Below are positions 63,019 to 64,000 of a DNA stretch of 64,000 nucleotides, piece by piece. The stretch is from contig JAHDXR010000005.1 of the NCBI GenBank assembly GCA_023384105.1, positions 124,001-188,000 on the forward strand, given 5' to 3'. The notes below the pieces were generated by a model. It worked only from the letters and a program-made list of their open reading frames with translations, searched no databases and was not told where the DNA came from. Every line of letters starts with the position of its first letter. Position 1 is the first letter of the stretch. A program made the translations under genes and the position numbers. Source of the stretch: Hyphomonadaceae bacterium (lineage in GTDB: Bacteria; Pseudomonadota; Alphaproteobacteria; Caulobacterales; Aquidulcibacteraceae).

Positions 63019-64000
63019 ATGACGCTCGCCAACCTTATCGCGCGCGAGACGCAGACGTTTCTGGACGCCCATCCCGGGAGCGCGGCGCGGGCCGGCGCGC
63101 TCAAGGCGCACTGGCTGTTCGGCGCGCCGTTCCACTGGATGAACGACTGGGCCGCGCCCGCCGCGATCGTCGCCGGAGACGGCGACGGCGCGGTGCTGAC
63201 CGATATCGACGGCAACGCCTACGATGATTTTTGCCTCGGCGACACGCCCGGCATGTTCGGCCATGCGCGCCCGGAGATCGCGCGGGCGGTGGCGGCGCAG
63301 GCGCAGCGCGGGACGACCTTCATGCTGCCGACCGAGGAGGCGGCAGGCGTCGGCGCGCTGCTGGCGGAGCGGTTCGGCCTGCCGCTGTGGCAGACGGCGC
63401 TCTCGGCGTCGGACGCGAACCGCGCCGCGATCCGCTGGGCGCGGGCGGTGACCGGCAAGCCGGTGATCGTCGTGTTCGACGGCTGCTATCACGGCATGGT
63501 CGAGGATTGCTTCGTCGAGATCCGCCACGGCCGCACGCGCCCCGATCCCGGCCTGATCGGCCAGGTGTTCGACATGACGCGCACGACGCGCGCCGTGCCG
63601 TTCAACGATCTGGGCGCGCTCGAAGCGGTGCTGGCCCAAGGCGATGTTGCGGCGGTGCTGGCCGAGCCGGCGATGACCAATTGCGGTATGATCCTGCCCG
63701 AGGAGAATTTCCATAAGCGCCTGCGCGCGCTGACCGGGAAAGCGGGGGCGCTGCTGATCCTGGACGAGACGCACACGCTCTCGACCGGTCCGGGCGGGGC
63801 GACCGGAGCTTGGCGGCTGGCGCCTGATGCGCTGGTGATCGGCAAGGCCATCGCCGGCGGCTTTCCGGCGGCGGTCTGGGGCGTGAGCGCCGAACTGGGC
63901 GGGAAGATTCAATCCTGGACCGGCGGGGACGCCGGCGGTCCAAGGACCGGCCGCTCCGGCATCGGCACGACGCTGGCCGGCAATGCGATGGGAATCGCGG
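63019..64000 (+). CDS. Class III aminotransferase (glutamate-1-semialdehyde-type fold), 3' end missing
   Basis: About 327 codons are visible; the gene continues past the window. LILDETHTLSTGPGG carries the PLP Asp and VIGKAIAGGFPAAVWG the PLP Lys. The best similarity is to the glutamate-1-semialdehyde aminomutase/aspartate aminotransferase family branch. Near residues 300-309 the coding sequence contains WTGGDAGGP, read from DNA that matches the palindromic repeat arm. ATG 63019. Confidence 0.87.
   Translation, partial: MTLANLIARETQTFLDAHPGSAARAGALKAHWLFGAPFHWMNDWAAPAAIVAGDGDGAVLTDIDGNAYDDFCLGDTPGMFGHARPEIARAVAAQAQRGTTFMLPTEEAAGVGALLAERFGLPLWQTALSASDANRAAIRWARAVTGKPVIVVFDGCYHGMVEDCFVEIRHGRTRPDPGLIGQVFDMTRTTRAVPFNDLGALEAVLAQGDVAAVLAEPAMTNCGMILPEENFHKRLRALTGKAGALLILDETHTLSTGPGGATGAWRLAPDALVIGKAIAGGFPAAVWGVSAELGGKIQSWTGGDAGGPRTGRSGIGTTLAGNAMGIA

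Overview
The window is GC-rich, densely coding bacterial chromosome with short intergenic gaps. Its housekeeping content points to an alphaproteobacterium, most likely Caulobacterales/Hyphomonadaceae-like (inference). The markers are hemC-hemD-mitofilin-hemY in one operon, divergent tsaD, gpsA, a phasin-like protein with 3-hydroxybutyrate dehydrogenase, ppsA, and a cyanide-insensitive-type cytochrome bd. There are no rRNAs, CRISPR arrays, phage genes or transposases. Two tRNAs are present: Thr-CGT at 4965-5040 and Ala-CGC at 56837-56912.

Layout. 1-4.9 kb: a DUF3298 fragment, an MFS exporter, a lysine-2,3-aminomutase-like radical SAM enzyme, a GNAT remnant, a pirin and a small membrane protein. 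5.0-9.9 kb: directly after tRNA-Thr comes a visibly less GC-rich block with an enolase-superfamily enzyme, a tyrosine phenol-lyase with all expected catalytic residues, and a PabB-PabC fusion. 9.9-12.9 kb: a sulfide module with a DGC zinc-binding protein, a TTG-initiated ArsR/BigR-like repressor and a divergent operon sqr-trxC-DUF2892; shared AT-rich operators lie at both ends. 12.9-20.8 kb: a two-gene RND pump, PEP synthase and PfkB. 20.8-25.1 kb: an ABC exporter. 25.2-33.8 kb: a META lipoprotein, a beta-CASP nuclease, an alcohol dehydrogenase, and a stress block (DUF5132-like, P-type ATPase, phasin, UspA, host-attachment protein, CxxC protein). 34-45 kb: haem and core genes, two previously uncalled 38-residue membrane microproteins, TetR/gpsA, DUF2167, pyrF, a trypsin-like protease and DUF350. 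45-50 kb: bdhA, a Phd/VapC toxin-antitoxin pair, a patatin and an SDR. 50-52.6 kb: cydA-cydB-DUF2474. 52.7-64 kb: PhhB, an APC permease with a large insertion, yggT-DUF167-folD, a HAD phosphatase, ABC-F, a TDT-family transporter, KTSC, two class III aminotransferases and a DUF465 protein.

Two themes run through the window. First, low-oxygen and sulfide physiology: three good FNR/FixK-type boxes (TTGA-N6-TCAA or one mismatch) near the phenol-lyase block, the DGC gene and the DUF465 gene, together with sulfide:quinone oxidoreductase and a bd oxidase preceded by a 13-bp inverted repeat. Second, a family of large palindromic repeats (arms begin TATGGACCGCCGGCG, variable middle) sits almost only in gaps between convergent genes, a few bases after both stop codons. 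A second palindrome family (TCATTCCGG...CCGGAATGA) fills other convergent gaps and supplies the stop codons of two genes.

The most promising undescribed material is the tRNA-adjacent phenol-lyase / PabBC / enolase cluster beside the sulfide module, the paired 38-residue microproteins, and the convergent-junction palindromes.
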